Origin: Candidatus Kapaibacterium sp.
GTDB taxonomy: Bacteria; Bacteroidota; Ignavibacteria; Kapaibacteriales; NICIL-2
Assembly (NCBI GenBank): GCA_026003495.1
Contig: BPHK01000001.1
Coordinates: forward strand, 1-64,000
Direction of reading: 5' to 3'
Length of the DNA stretch: 64,000 nucleotides
Part shown: one piece after another, positions 1-11,151 of the stretch
How the letters are laid out: every line of letters begins with the position of its first letter
Position numbering within the stretch: the first letter of the stretch is position 1
Notes under the pieces: generated by a model
Databases searched by the model: none
What the model saw: only the letters and a program-made list of their open reading frames with translations
Told to the model about the DNA's origin: nothing
Translations under genes and position numbers: made by a program

Positions 1-23
1 CTACCGCTGTTCGATGCGTGCGC

Positions 24-848
24 TCACACGCGCTGTGCCACTGGACGCAGTACGTAGAGCGCCTCCAGTGCGAGCAGCTCCGCCAGCGGCGTCCGCCAGA
101 GCACCCGCGGCAGCTTCAGCGATGGCAGCCCAAATTTGAAGCGGAAGACTGGCCGCAATAGGTAGAGCTGTTTGTGCACGATCTCGATGCTGCTGCTGCG
201 CGCAAGTGCTCGTTCGAATTTCCCGATTGTGAGCGCAATCTCCCGAAGTCGTCGCACTTCCTCCTGGTCCGCCGGGCGCTTGCTCTGCCGAACAATCCAC
301 GCAAACAAGCGAGGAGGCACCAGATGCACCCACGGCAGTGAACCCAGCCGCGTCTGGAGCAAGTGCTGGTGCCCACCGAACGGCGAGAGATACGGCGGGA
401 ACGTCACAAGCATTGCACCGCCACGAGCAAGCAGCATTTCCACCACCGCAAGCGCATGCTCGGTATCGTCCAGGTGCTCGATGACATCGCGCATCAGCAC
501 CAAATCAAAGCCCGCTCGCCACGCTGGCGGAATCGGCTCGCTGAGCAAATCACGCCGCTCCAGTTCGAGCGAAAGCCCGCAGGCAGCAGCCACGCGCCGA
601 CCAACATCAATGCGGTAGTCGGAAATATCTGCACCAACTGCCCACGATGCTCCCGCGTGTGCAAATGCACCGAGGACGCCTGCTTCCCCGCATCCGAACT
701 CAAAAACCCGTATCCCTGGTGCAAAGAGACCCCACGAGCGCATCAGTGGGACGAGCACTTGCTCACCCAACAAGAACTGGTAGCGCCAGTAGTAGCGCTC
801 ATGCGGTGCAAAGTCAGGGGAGCGTTCGACTCGTTCGACAATCGTCAC
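24..848 (-). CDS. Class I SAM-dependent methyltransferase
   Basis: Rossmann-fold methyltransferase of about 274 residues. The glycine-rich SAM-binding motif is visible as VFEFGCGEAGVLG near residue 50, followed by an acidic strand end (GADISDYRI) and the post-motif RDVIEHLDD typical of the UbiE/Methyltransf_11 group. The substrate cannot be told; this subgroup often modifies sugars, lipids or quinones. I prefer the GTG at 848; a TTG at 863 would add five residues. It stands alone, divergent from the SDR gene at 1007, with about 160 bases between them for promoters. Confidence 0.8.
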   Translation of the reverse strand: MTIVERVERSPDFAPHERYYWRYQFLLGEQVLVPLMRSWGLFAPGIRVFEFGCGEAGVLGAFAHAGASWAVGADISDYRIDVGRRVAAACGLSLELERRDLLSEPIPPAWRAGFDLVLMRDVIEHLDDTEHALAVVEMLLARGGAMLVTFPPYLSPFGGHQHLLQTRLGSLPWVHLVPPRLFAWIVRQSKRPADQEEVRRLREIALTIGKFERALARSSSIEIVHKQLYLLRPVFRFKFGLPSLKLPRVLWRTPLAELLALEALYVLRPVAQRV

Positions 849-1006
849 AGCGCAGACGCCCAAGCAATGTGCAGAGGAACAAAATTAGCCATTGCATCAA
901 AGGCGATCACCTGATGCATTCCCGATGCTGCTGGACGTGCGTAGGGAATCCTGTGCGAGGATGTGATGTTTGCACTATCACGTACCACCACCCATTGAGT
1001 TGAACC

Positions 1007-1735
1007 ATGCCTGTTGCTCTCATCACCGGTGGAAATCGCGGTCTCGGCTTTGCGCTCGCTCGCGAGCTTGCCGAACGCGGATTCACTGTGCTCATTGGCG
1101 CGCGTGATGCCGCGCGGGGTCAGCAAGCAGCCGACACGCTCCGCGCTGCCGGCCACCAGGCAGATTGGCTCGAGCTCGACTTGGAGCGCCCCGAAACATT
1201 CGCTGCAGCAGCAGATGCGATAACTGCGCGGTTCGGTGTGCTCGATGTCCTGGTCAACAACGCAGGTGTGATGCTCGAATCGAGCGAGTGGAACGTCAAC
1301 ACAACGAGCACAATCCCGCCCGACGTACTCCGCCGCACGTTTCAAATCAACTTCTTCGGGGCAGTCGAACTCACCCAGCGCCTCCTACCGCTGCTCCTTC
1401 GCAGCAGCAATGGGCGAATCGTCAACGTCTCGACGATCCTGGCATCGCTTGAGCTCCATGCCACGCCAGGATCGAACACGTACGAAACGAAGACGTTTGG
1501 CTACAACAGCTCCAAGACTGCGCTCAATGCGTTCACAGTACATCTTGCGCATGCACTCCGCTCAACGTCGGTGAAAGTCATCGGCGTCCATCCTGGATGG
1601 GTCAAGACTGAGCTTGGCGGCAAGGGGGCACTCATCACACCGGAGCAAGCAGCGCGTCCGATCGCGGAGTTGATCGTCGCACCGGATCCTCCAACCGTCG
1701 TTGTGCTCTTTCGTGGGAAGCCCTTGCCGTGGTAG
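1007..1735 (+). CDS. Short-chain dehydrogenase/reductase (SDR)
   Basis: A 242-residue classical SDR, probably a cytosolic NAD(P)H-dependent carbonyl/alcohol oxidoreductase. The N-terminal TGGNRGLGFALA is the TGxxxGxG cofactor motif, NNAGV is the structural NNAG motif, and the serine of NVSTILASL with a downstream Tyr (YNSSK, a YxxxK motif) completes the active site. It resembles carbonyl-reductase-like SDRs. The substrate is unknown. It converges on the MqnA-like gene with only five bases between the two stop codons. Confidence 0.88.
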   Translation: MPVALITGGNRGLGFALARELAERGFTVLIGARDAARGQQAADTLRAAGHQADWLELDLERPETFAAAADAITARFGVLDVLVNNAGVMLESSEWNVNTTSTIPPDVLRRTFQINFFGAVELTQRLLPLLLRSSNGRIVNVSTILASLELHATPGSNTYETKTFGYNSSKTALNAFTVHLAHALRSTSVKVIGVHPGWVKTELGGKGALITPEQAARPIAELIVAPDPPTVVVLFRGKPLPW

Positions 1736-1740
1736 AGCCG

Positions 1741-2442
1741 TCAGAGCAGCTTCACTTTGGGGAGCGAGGGAATGTAGCGGTGGTAGTAGAGCATCTCCAG
1801 CGTTGTCGCGAGCGCTGCTTTGACGTCGTCGTCCCAGCGCCACTGGAGGTAGCCGCCGGAGTCGAGATACTCCCGCTGCTGAAGCTCGTCGCCTGCGAGC
1901 GCAGTTGTAATGCTGGGGACGTCGAACTCTTCGGCAAGGTCGGAGCGGCACACCCAGACGCCGATCGGCAGACTACACTCGCAGGCCAGCGCCCATTCCT
2001 CCGTCAGGTCAATTGTGGCGGGATGGTCGGGGAAGTCGCCGGCATCGTTCCATGCAATGACAGTATCAGCGCCGTCGAGCGTTGCACTCGGCTTGAGCCG
2101 AAGCTCGTGCTGCTCGGCTAACAGGAGCAGACCAATTGTGGTCAAGAAATCATCTGGTTCGGGCGCATAGTACGTGCGCGGCTCACGGAGACCGCTGCGA
2201 AAGCGAATCGAAGCAAGCGCGGTATTTTCATCGGCAACAAGGCATGTCGTGCCGACGATGTGGTAATCGCTCAGCGAGGGGGCGCTGCCATAGCCGAGCG
2301 GTGAAATGAGCGCCAACTCAGCGCGTGCAGTGCGTAGCAGCAATTCGCATTCTGCTTGTGGAGCTCGAATAACCGTGTGCTCACCAACATCGCCAGCACC
2401 AAGCCGATCGAAGATGCTACGGCTGGGGAGTGCTATACGCAT
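1741..2442 (-). CDS. mqnA: MqnA/MqnD-like protein (futalosine menaquinone pathway)
   Basis: Predicted product of 233 residues. Segments such as AELALISPLGYG, DYHIVGTTCLVADE, TIGLLLLAEQ and LTEEWALACECSLPIGVW match the layout of MqnA (chorismate dehydratase), a periplasmic-binding-like fold that makes 3-enolpyruvyl-benzoate in the futalosine route to menaquinone. The usual final pattern of the family, DLxxEWxxxxxLPFxxxxW, is visible. The protein is shorter than typical MqnA (about 270-290 residues) and its N-terminus is divergent, so the exact enzyme is uncertain. The chosen ATG overlaps the end of the upstream esterase gene by about 10 bases, which suggests co-translation. Confidence 0.6.
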   Translation of the reverse strand: MRIALPSRSIFDRLGAGDVGEHTVIRAPQAECELLLRTARAELALISPLGYGSAPSLSDYHIVGTTCLVADENTALASIRFRSGLREPRTYYAPEPDDFLTTIGLLLLAEQHELRLKPSATLDGADTVIAWNDAGDFPDHPATIDLTEEWALACECSLPIGVWVCRSDLAEEFDVPSITTALAGDELQQREYLDSGGYLQWRWDDDVKAALATTLEMLYYHRYIPSLPKVKLL

Positions 2443-3188
2443 TGCTGGACTCCGTTGGAGAACCACCGCCCAAGCGCGCTCGGGAGCATCGCGCGCCAAG
2501 TTGGCCAGTCGTGCATGTACTCAGGTCCCCAGATGTCCACGTAGTTGGGAATGCCTTTGGCGCCGAGAATGTGCCCCATGCGGATCGAGCTTTCAGGATG
2601 CTCGTAGGGACCTTGCCCGGTCATGAAGTACACGTGGCGCTTGGCCCGCAGCATCGGCAGCCAGTAGTCGTCGTTGAGATTCGGCAAATAGTGCACCGGC
2701 GAGTTGAAGTAACAGTTGTCGTCCCAGTAGCCGCCGGTGTACCACGACAGGTCGTAGGTTCCGCTCATCGCGATCGTGCCGTCGAAGAGGTCTGGGCGGC
2801 GAAAGAAGCTGTTGGCTGCATGGTAAGCACCGAGCGAAACTCCGCTGGTAATGATGGGGACGCGCCCGCGGCAGTCGTTCCAGATGAAGGGGACAACTTC
2901 CTCGGCAACGTAGGCATTGTACTGCTGGTGGCGGATGGCTTTCTCGCGGGGGTGCATGCGGTCGTTGAGCCAGCTTTCGCTGTTGATGCTGTTGATGGAA
3001 TAGACCTTCAGCGTGCCCTGCTCAATGAAGGGGCGAATTGCCTCGATGAGATAGAAACGTTCGTATTCGAGGTAGTCCGCCGCAGCGCTTGGGAAAAGGA
3101 GCAACGCAAAGCCGTAATGACCGTAGGCGACAAGCTCCATGTTCTTCCGCAGGTGCGGACTCCACCACGTGTAGATGTCTCGGCGCAT
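2433..3188 (-). CDS. Esterase D-like alpha/beta hydrolase
   Basis: A 251-residue protein of the esterase D / putative esterase family (PF00756). The nucleophile elbow is GVSLGAYHA (GxSxG), within a context typical of the family (SGVSLGAYHAANSFFRRPDLFDG and then AMSGTYD, quoted in parts). The likely catalytic His lies in the C-terminal YMHDWPTWR segment, matching the HxW motif of this family. No signal peptide is visible. The substrate is unknown; relatives act on acyl esters or siderophore esters. The open frame extends further upstream but that part is antisense to the PEBP gene, so the ATG at 3188 (MRRDIYTWW) is the sensible start. Confidence 0.8.
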   Translation of the reverse strand: MRRDIYTWWSPHLRKNMELVAYGHYGFALLLFPSAAADYLEYERFYLIEAIRPFIEQGTLKVYSINSINSESWLNDRMHPREKAIRHQQYNAYVAEEVVPFIWNDCRGRVPIITSGVSLGAYHAANSFFRRPDLFDGTIAMSGTYDLSWYTGGYWDDNCYFNSPVHYLPNLNDDYWLPMLRAKRHVYFMTGQGPYEHPESSIRMGHILGAKGIPNYVDIWGPEYMHDWPTWRAMLPSALGRWFSNGVQQCV

Positions 3189-3229
3189 GGAGGTATGGGA
3201 AAAATTCGACACGGCGCGAAAATAGAGCC

Positions 3230-3751
3230 CTACCGGCTGCTGCGCTGGTACGTGCCGATAAGGACTGCTTCCGCAAGGATGTGGCCACGCATTGCTGTTT
3301 CCAGCTCCGCTTTCGTCGGCTTGTCGAGTTCGAGGAGTGTATCGAGTGCGTAGAGCTTGAAAAAGTAGCGGTGACGTCCGATCGGCGGGCACGGGCCACC
3401 GTAGCCGGTGCGTTTCCAATCGTTGATGCCTTCGCGGGTGCCGTGCGGAAGTTGGTCGCTCCGGACGCCCTCGGGGAGTGCGGTCGCCGTCGGCGGGATG
3501 TTGAAAAGCACCCAATGCACCCACGTCCGCCGAGGTGCGCGTGGATCGGGAGCATCGGGGTCGTCCACGATGAGCGCCATGCTCTTTGTGCCCGGTGGGA
3601 CGCCATGCCACTGGAGTGGCGGCGAGACGTCCGCGCCTTCACACGTGTACGTGCGCGGGATTGCGCCGTTATGCGGGAATGCGGGCGAGCGAAGTTCCAT
3701 CGTTCCACCTCCGATGAGTGCAACAACGGCTGTGACAATTGGCAGAAGCAT
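3230..3751 (-). CDS. YbhB/YbcL (PEBP) family protein
   Basis: Phosphatidylethanolamine-binding-protein family member, a small beta-rich ligand-binding fold. Diagnostic segments are YTCEGADVSPPLQW, DDPDAPD and the HWVLFNIP strand, then GINDWKRTGYGGPCPP and HRYFFKLYALD. From the ATG at 3751 it has 173 residues and a short hydrophobic start (MLLPIVTAVVALIGGG) that may export it; the ATG at 3700 (MELRSPAF) gives a 156-residue cytosolic form, the length of E. coli YbhB, and is preceded by a good GGAGGT. Which start is used is open. The function of bacterial family members is poorly defined. Confidence 0.82.
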   Translation of the reverse strand: MLLPIVTAVVALIGGGTMELRSPAFPHNGAIPRTYTCEGADVSPPLQWHGVPPGTKSMALIVDDPDAPDPRAPRRTWVHWVLFNIPPTATALPEGVRSDQLPHGTREGINDWKRTGYGGPCPPIGRHRYFFKLYALDTLLELDKPTKAELETAMRGHILAEAVLIGTYQRSSR

Positions 3752-3999
3752 CGCGGGTTCCTCGAAGGTTGTGCGGCAGCGGTGCGTGCGAAAATAGGAG
3801 TGCGCCGATGGGCACTGTGCCTTGACGAGAACATCATTCTCGAGAGAGAATGCATCGTCTGCTGAGGACTGAGCTTCGCACGATGATGCACACTGAAGGT
3901 ACTGCGTAATTTCGTTCGGCATAGGTGACTGCTCGGCGCGTTCCGCAGGACGCAAACAGGCGCTACCATTCCAACGACGTTGGACCTCCAGGAGTTTCG

Positions 4000-6900
4000 A
4001 TGCCGCAGATTTACGACAATATCCACCTCCACCTCATCGATGGGCTGCGCCAATTTGCCGGCGCTGCCCAGTCGTGCGCATTCTGCGTCGGCTACCTCAA
4101 CCTGCGCGGATGGGATCAATTGGCCGACCTCGTGGACACGTTACCTGGCGGGACAGAAGATGCCGCCTGCCGCCTACTCGTCGGCATGCACCGCCCGCCC
4201 GAAGAGGAGATGAAAGCTCTCGCCGGCCTCAAGCGCAGCGATGTAATCGTGGACGGCCCTACGCTCGCACAGCTCAAACGCCGCATGACCGAGAGCTTCA
4301 AGCAGCAACTCGAGTTCGGCGTGCCGTCCGATCAGGCGGAACGCACGCTGCGCCGACTGGCTGAGCAGCTCCGCGCGCGCAAGGTCTTCCTCAAGGCGTT
4401 CCTACGTTATCCTTTGCACGCCAAGCTGTACCTCGCTCGCCGTAGCGATCCCGTTACTCCCCTCATCGGCTTCGTTGGCAGCAGCAACCTTACCCTGGCT
4501 GGGCTCTCGCACCAAGGCGAGTTGAACGTGGACGTGGTCGAGCAAGATGCCGCCAGAAAACTGCAAGCTTGGTTCGATGATCGCTGGCGCGATGAGCTGG
4601 CCGTGGACTTGAGCGACACGCTCGCCGAGCTGATCGAGACCAGTTGGGCGCGCGCCGATCTGGTCCGCCCCTACCTGGTCTATCTCAAGATCGCCTACCA
4701 CCTCTCGGAAGAAGCGCGCCAGGGCGAACGCGAGTTCCGCCTCCCGCGCATCTTCAGCGAGAAAGGCACGCCGCTACTCGATTTTCAGCAGCGGGCTGTG
4801 TCGCTTGCTGCCCACTACCTCTACCGCCGTGGCGGCGTCTTGCTCGGCGATGTCGTGGGACTGGGCAAAACGCTCATGGCTACCGCCATTGCCCGCATCT
4901 TCCAAGAGGACGACCAGAGCAACACGCTGGTCGTGTGCCCGCCGAAGCTCGCGCCCATGTGGGAGCAGTACCTGCAGACCTACGAAATCAACGGCCGTGT
5001 GCTGTCGCTCGGCAAAGTCCTCGAAATGCTCGCGCGCGACGATGCTCCGCGCTACCGGCTGCTCGTGATTGACGAAAGCCACAACCTGCGCAACCGCGAA
5101 AGCAAACGCTACCGCGCCTTGCGCGACTACATCGAACGCAACGAGCCACGGGTGCTCTTGCTCACCGCTACACCGTACAACAAACACTTTACCGACCTGG
5201 GCAACCAACTGCGGCTTTTTCTGGACGAAAATCAAGACCTGCACATGCGACCCGAACGGTTCTTCCAAGCGTGGGCCGCGGAGGGAAAAAGCGAAATGGA
5301 CTTCATCGCGCGCTTCCAAACCTCACCGCACTCGTTGCGCGCCTTCGAGCAAAGCCTCTTCCCAGAAGACTGGCGCGACCTGATGCGCCTGTTTCTCGTG
5401 CGCCGCACACGCCAGTTCATCATCCGCCACTACGCAACATTTGATCCAGCAAAGCAGCGCTACTACGTACTACTAAATGGGCAGCCAGCATACTTTCCTG
5501 TCCGAGAGCCCAAAACCCTCAAGTTCCCCATTCGCGAGGACGACCCCACCGATCAGTACGCGCGACTGTTTCGCAGCGAAGTCGTACAAGTGATCGAAAG
5601 CCTCGCGCTGCCACGCTATGGCATGGCGCAGTACCTGGTCGCCGATGCCGAACGCGTGCCAAAGGCGATGAGACAGCGCATCCTCGAAAACCTCAACCGT
5701 GCCGGCCGTCGCCTGATCGGCTTCTGCCGAACCAACCTTTTCAAGCGGCTCGAATCGAGCGGCTCACAGTTTTCTGCTCTCGGTGCACCGCCACATCTCT
5801 GCGCAACCTCGTCACGCTCCATGCGCTCGAAGATGGTCTGCCCTGTGCCCATCGGCACACAGGATGCCGCCATGCTCGACACGGCCGTCAGCGATGCCGA
5901 TGAAGAGTTCGCGGTACCGAAGAAGACCTCCAGCAACGCCGACGAACAGCGCTGCCGAGAGCGCAGCAGCTTGAGAGTCATCCACCGCTCTTGCAGGCGT
6001 TTCAGAAGCGCGCGCTGCCGCTCGTGTACGAGACCTACGCGCCGCAATTCCGAACTCGCTTCGATTGGCTCGATGCGAAGTTCTTCCGCCCTGAACTACA
6101 GCAGGCACTCGAAGCCGACGCCACTGCGCTGCTCCGTGCATCCTCGCACGCATCGGTGACGTGGGACCCGCAAGCGCGATGCCAAACTCGGGGCGCTCGA
6201 AAAGCTGCTGACCAAACTTCACCCCAACGACAAAGTGCTCGTCTTCACGCAGTTCGCCGATACCGCTGTCAGTACCTTGGCGAACGCGAGTTGGCAAGGC
6301 GAGGCATCCTGAGCTCTCGCCGTCGTGACCAACGGCGGATACCGCTGATCCGGTCGCACTGGCTCGCCGGTTCAGCCCCGTCCGCCAATGGCGGTCTCGC
6401 GCGCAGGTGAAGCAGGAGCTCCGCGTCCTTGTCGCCACCGATGTGCTCGCCGAAGGTCAGAACCTGCAAGACGCCCACATCATCGTCAACTACGACCTGC
6501 CCTGGGCGATCATTCGCCTCATTCAGCGCGCCGGCCGCGTGGACCGTATCGGCCAGAAGCACGACACCATCCTCGTGTTACTCGTTCCTCCCTGCCGATG
6601 GGGTCGAGCGCATCATCCGGCTGCGCCAGCGCCTGTTCCGATCGGCTGCCAGCAGAACCAGGAAGTCATCGGCACCGACGAAACCTTTTTCGGTGAGGAG
6701 GCAGCCAACAAGCTGCGCGATCTGTACACCGAAAAAGCCGGCAGCGCTCGACGATGACCCATCCTGACGAAGATATTGACCTGGCGAGCCTGGCGCTCCA
6801 GGTCTGGAAGAGCGCTTCGGCTGCCGACCAAAGGAAGCCGCTGCCACTTGCCGCCCATCGTCTCGGCTACGCGCGCGATCCCTGAGACCGCCGATCCAGC

Positions 6901-7497
6901 GGAGCATCCGCCCGGTGTGATTACCTACCTCCGCTACCCCGATGGCACCGACGCCCTCGTGCGTGTGGATGAACTTGGCGCGCTGGTGTCGCAGTCCATC
7001 TCGGCCATCTTCCGCGCGGCTGCCTGCGCGCCGGACGAGCCAGCCGCTGCCGCGCGCAGAAAACCATCACGACCTCGTCGCCCGGTGCGTAAAGATTGCC
7101 ACAGAAGAGCAAACCGCCCTCGGCGGTCAGCTCGGCTCGCTCCGCAGCGTCCGCCGCAGAGCTCTACGATCGGCTCAAACGCTACCGCGAGCAGCTTCAG
7201 GCCAAGCCCACGCTCTTTGCTTCACGAAACGCTTGCAACAGCTCGACGGCGTGCTCAGATCTTGTTTGGCGTTACCCTCTCAAGAACGCAGCTCAAGATG
7301 CCATCAGCCGGCAGATGCGGCTCGGCATCACCGATGAAGCACTGCTTGACCTTGTGGTGCAGTATGCAGCGAATGAGAACCTCTGCGACGTGACCACCGA
7401 GGACACCCAAGCGCCGGTTGAACCGCGCATCATCTGCTCGATGGGACTTGCCCTCACTGCACCGATACCGGTGAACACGGGAGACGATCAACAATGA
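4000..7497 (+). pseudogene. PLD-SNF2 helicase of a restriction-modification module, frame-disrupted
   Basis: The gene opens with AGGAG five bases before the ATG. Its first 590 or so codons (to about 5775) are intact: a phospholipase-D-like domain with HAKLYLARR and FVGSSNLT (HxK...GSxN) near residues 145-170, then an SNF2/superfamily 2 helicase with LLGDVVGLGKT (Walker A), VIDESHNLRN (DExH) and LLTATPYNKHFTDL. After 5775 the homologous protein continues in all three frames with at least eight frame changes up to 7300: helicase C-terminal [40 protein letters not shown] (given here in two parts: [22 protein letters not shown]) and a final EPRIICSMGL. The stop at 7495-7497 overlaps the methylase ATG (ATGA), so the two form one operon. 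Either the gene is decaying or this stretch carries uncorrected indel errors. Such a helicase would act with the adjacent methylase as a restriction or translocation partner. Confidence 0.82.
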
Positions 7498-10400
7498 ACA
7501 CCCTGCTCCAACGCATTCAATCGTGCTTGAACGACGCCGGCTCGCCGCAGAAGCTCGGCGAACTTTTCTGCCAAACCCTCCACTGGGGAGCACGCCGCGC
7601 GGCTTGACGCCGCGCACGCTCGATCTCGGCGCGCCCATCAACCAGAGCATCACCCTCCATCCCGTGGCACAGCTTTCGGGCTGCCGGTCTATCGCGTCGA
7701 TCTGGCCGGGCGATCGGCTTCCCGGTGATCACCGCCCGCCGCGCCGTGCAGCGAGCGCTCAAGGCCACTCACGCCGAGCACCTCCTCTGCTACGTCACCC
7801 AAGACGCCCGCCAGCTTGCCTTCACCATGGGCACGCGAGCGATCCGACGGCAAGATCGAACTCCGCACGCTGCCCTACGAGGTCGGCTCGCCCTGCCCGT
7901 ACCACCATTGAACGCCTGGGCGAACTGGCGTTCAGCCTCGACGAACTTGAGCACGGCGAACCGCCCATCACCGCCGTCACCGACAAGCTCGACCGCGCCT
8001 TTGATGTCGAGACGGTCACCCGGCGATTCTTCGACGATTACAAGAAAGTCTTCGCCACACTGCAACACCAGCTCTATCAGCGCAACTGCCGACAAGGTCT
8101 GGGCGCACGATTACGCCCTGCAACTGCTCAACCGCCTGATGTTCCTCTACTTCATCCAGCGCAAAGGCTGGCTCGGCGACAACCCAACGTTTCATCGCCG
8201 AGTTCTGGCGCGCATACAAGGCTTCCAACCAGCCCAACAACAGCTTCTTCGAGCGCTGGCTCTCTGTTCTGTTCTTCGAGGCGTTCAACAACAAATTCCA
8301 CGGCGGCCACCGGCAGTTTCCCGATGCGATTCGCTCGGCGCTCCAGCTTGCGCCCTATCTCAACGGCGGACTCTTCACGCGCAACCAGCTCGACGATGCC
8401 TACAGCGTGACGTTGCCCGACGCGTTCTTCGCCACGCTCTTCGACACCTTCGACGGTAGCAGTCCCGGCTTCCTCGAACGCTACAACTTCACCATCGCCG
8501 AATCCACGCCGCTCGACATCGAAGTCGCCGTTGACCCCGAAATGATCGGCAAGGTCTACGAGTCGCTGGTCAACATCACTTCCGAGGGAATCGTCGAAGA
8601 AGACCAGCGCGGTTCGGCCGGCATTTTCTACACCTCGCGGGTCGAAATTGACCTGATGTGCCGCCTTGCGCTCGTGGACGCTCTCGCCAATCGGCTCGGC
8701 GCAGACAAAAAACCGCTCCTCTACGACGCCGTCTTTGCGTATGAGACCGCCGAGAAAGAGGCCGCCGACGCCGCACTCGCCGAACAGAACCTCTGGCCCG
8801 ACCTCAACCGCATGCTGCGCGAAACCACCATCTGCGACCCCGCCTGTGGCTCCGGCGCGTTCCTCGTCGGGATGCTGCTCGTGCTCGACGACCTCCAGGC
8901 CCGCGCCAATGCCCAACTCGGCATTGATGAAACCCCCTACGAACGCCGGCGCCGCATCATCGGCGAGCAGCTCTACGGCGTGGACGTGATGGACTGGGCC
9001 GTCCACGTCGCCGAACTGCGCCTCTGGCTGCAACTGGTCGTCGAAACCGAGCTGGCACACGGCCGAAGAGCTGACAGTTCCGCCCGCTGCTGCCCAATCT
9101 CTCCTTCAAAGTCCGCTGCGGCGATAGCCTCGTGCAGGAGATCGGCGGCATCGACTTCGGTCTCCACCGCGCGCATCTGGCCATCTCGGCCTCATCTCAA
9201 AGGCCGCCTCACGCAGCTCAAAGGCAAAAAACTCCGCTTTTACCAGGGCGAGCAAGGCCTGCGCGAAGCCGACCTCAAACAAGAAGAGCTCGATCTCTTC
9301 CGCGCCATCCTCGACCACAAACAGCACGCGCTGCAAAACCAGATCGCCGCGCTCACCCGCCAGATCGAATCGCCGGCCGGCAGCAAGTAGCGCTGCCGGG
9401 AATAGGACGTTGCCACCGATCGAGCTGCACACCAGCGCCGCATTGCGCAGCTCCGCGCCGAACGCGAGGAGAAGCAAGCCGAACTCGCCCGCATCACCAG
9501 CGCGCTCGGTGCGCTCCGTAGCGCGCAGCAGGTCCCCTTTGTCTGGGACATTGCCTTCGTGGAAATCTTCGAGGGGGACAAAGGCGGCTTCGACATCGTC
9601 ATCGGCAATCCGCCCTACGTTCGGCAGGAAATGATCGCCCCGCCCACGCTCGACGCAGGCGACTTCGGCGGCGAAACCTCCGACCGCTGGAAAGAGCAGA
9701 AAAAAGCCTACAAAGCCAAACTTCAAGCAGTCCGTCGCTGCTGCGTATCCGAAATTCTTCCGCTACAAACCCGGGAGGGCCGATTTCCGCAAGCTCGACG
9801 GCAAAAGCGACCTCTACATCTACTTCTACCTGCACGGGCTGGCACTGCTCAACCCGCAAGGCAGCTTCTGCTTCATCACCTCCAACTCCTGGCTCGATGT
9901 CGGCTACGGCGCAGACCTGCAGGAGTTCCTCCTCAAACACAGCCACGTCAAGTTCATCCTCGACAACGAGCGCAAGCGCTCCTTTGCCCAGGCGGATGTG
10001 AACACGATCATCGCCTTGCTCGCCCCGCCCGACGACCGCCGCGAGAGCGGCCTGGACAAAACCGCCCGCTTTGTGATGTTCAAGGTGCCGTTCGAGGAGG
10101 TGCTCAGCGCCGAGACGTTCAAGGCGCTGGAGGCCGCCACCGAACGCCAGCGCACCGACCGCTGGCGCATCACCGTCGTGCCCCAGCGCCAGCTCTTCGA
10201 GGAAGGCCTCGTCCGCGAGGACGACGAGGAAGCAACGCCCAGCAAACCCAAGAAATCCCGCGGCCCGCTCATCAAGACCGCCCGCTACGAAGCCAACAAA
10301 TGGGGCGGCAAATACCTGCGCGCGCCGGACATCTTCTTCACCATTCTGGAAAAGGGCCGGGGCAACTCGGTGCGCCTGGGCGACATCGCCGAAGTGCGCT

Positions 10401-11151
10401 TCGGCATCAAGACCGGCGCCAACGAGTTCTTCTACCTCGACGAGGAAAAAATCCGCCAGTGGGGCATCGAGCCGGAATTCCTCAAGCCGGTCATCAAAAG
10501 CCCGCGCGAATGCCGCTCCATCGTCATCAAGCCCGAAGACCTGAAGTACAAAATCTTCATGTGCCACAAGGACAAGAGCGAACTCCAAGGCACCGCCGCG
10601 CTCGAATACATCAAGTGGGGCGAATCGCAGGGCTTCCACCTGCGCCCAAGCTGCCGAGGGAGGCAAAGGTGGTGGGATTGTGGCAAACGAGCAATTTGCA
10701 CTTCGTCGTCTTGCGATTCAGACACGAGCGCAATTGCTTCTGCTGAAAAGAAATGTCACTCTTGACGGCGACATACATGTTTGATTCTCGTGGCGATCGT
10801 TCCGAGGTCGAAGTGGAGCATTGCAAATGCGACACTTTCATCTACATCTCCGAAGCTATTCGGGCGTGCAATCTCGGTGAAGGGTTGCTCACCACATACG
10901 GTGCCAGTATCTGAGTTTTGCTGTCTTGTACGCCAGCTTATCGAACGCGAATAAGCAGTCATGCATGCTTTCGACAGTTGAAGTCAGAGACGTCTAATTT
11001 TGCCGAAATCCACCAGCCCGACCGTCGCGCCCTCGACGACGTGGTGTTCGATGTGTTGGGCTTGACGGCGGGGGAGCGGGAGGCGGTGTACGAGGCGGTC
11101 ATTGAGCTGGTGCGCGCGCGGCTGGAGAAAGCGCGGAGTGTGGAGCCATGA
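7494..11151 (+). pseudogene. Eco57I/PglX-like N6-adenine DNA methyltransferase, frame-disrupted
   Basis: Homology runs from MNTLLQRIQSCLNDAG at 7494 to EKARSVEP at 11151 (about 1,200 codons if repaired). Visible parts in order: an N-terminal region broken near 7585, a long intact block 8407-9070 with motif I CDPACGSGAFLVGM and YGVDVMDWAVHVAELRLWL, motif IV IVIGNPPYVRQE at about 9600, YPKFFRYKPGRADFRKLDGK after another frame change, then an intact block 9998-10650 holding a TaqI-like specificity domain (ADIAEVRFGIKTGANEFF region), and a C-terminal tail (QPDRRALDDVVFDVLGLT) in the frame ending at 11151. At least six frame changes separate these blocks, and 10650-10960 is the most scrambled part. 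The stop overlaps the ATG of the next gene. In an intact form this would be the modification and target-recognition subunit paired with the upstream helicase. Confidence 0.82.

Noticed and set aside
2499-3611. Long esterase frame reaching to 3611
   Set aside because: The first part is antisense to the PEBP gene and carries no esterase resemblance; the start at 3188 fits the family.
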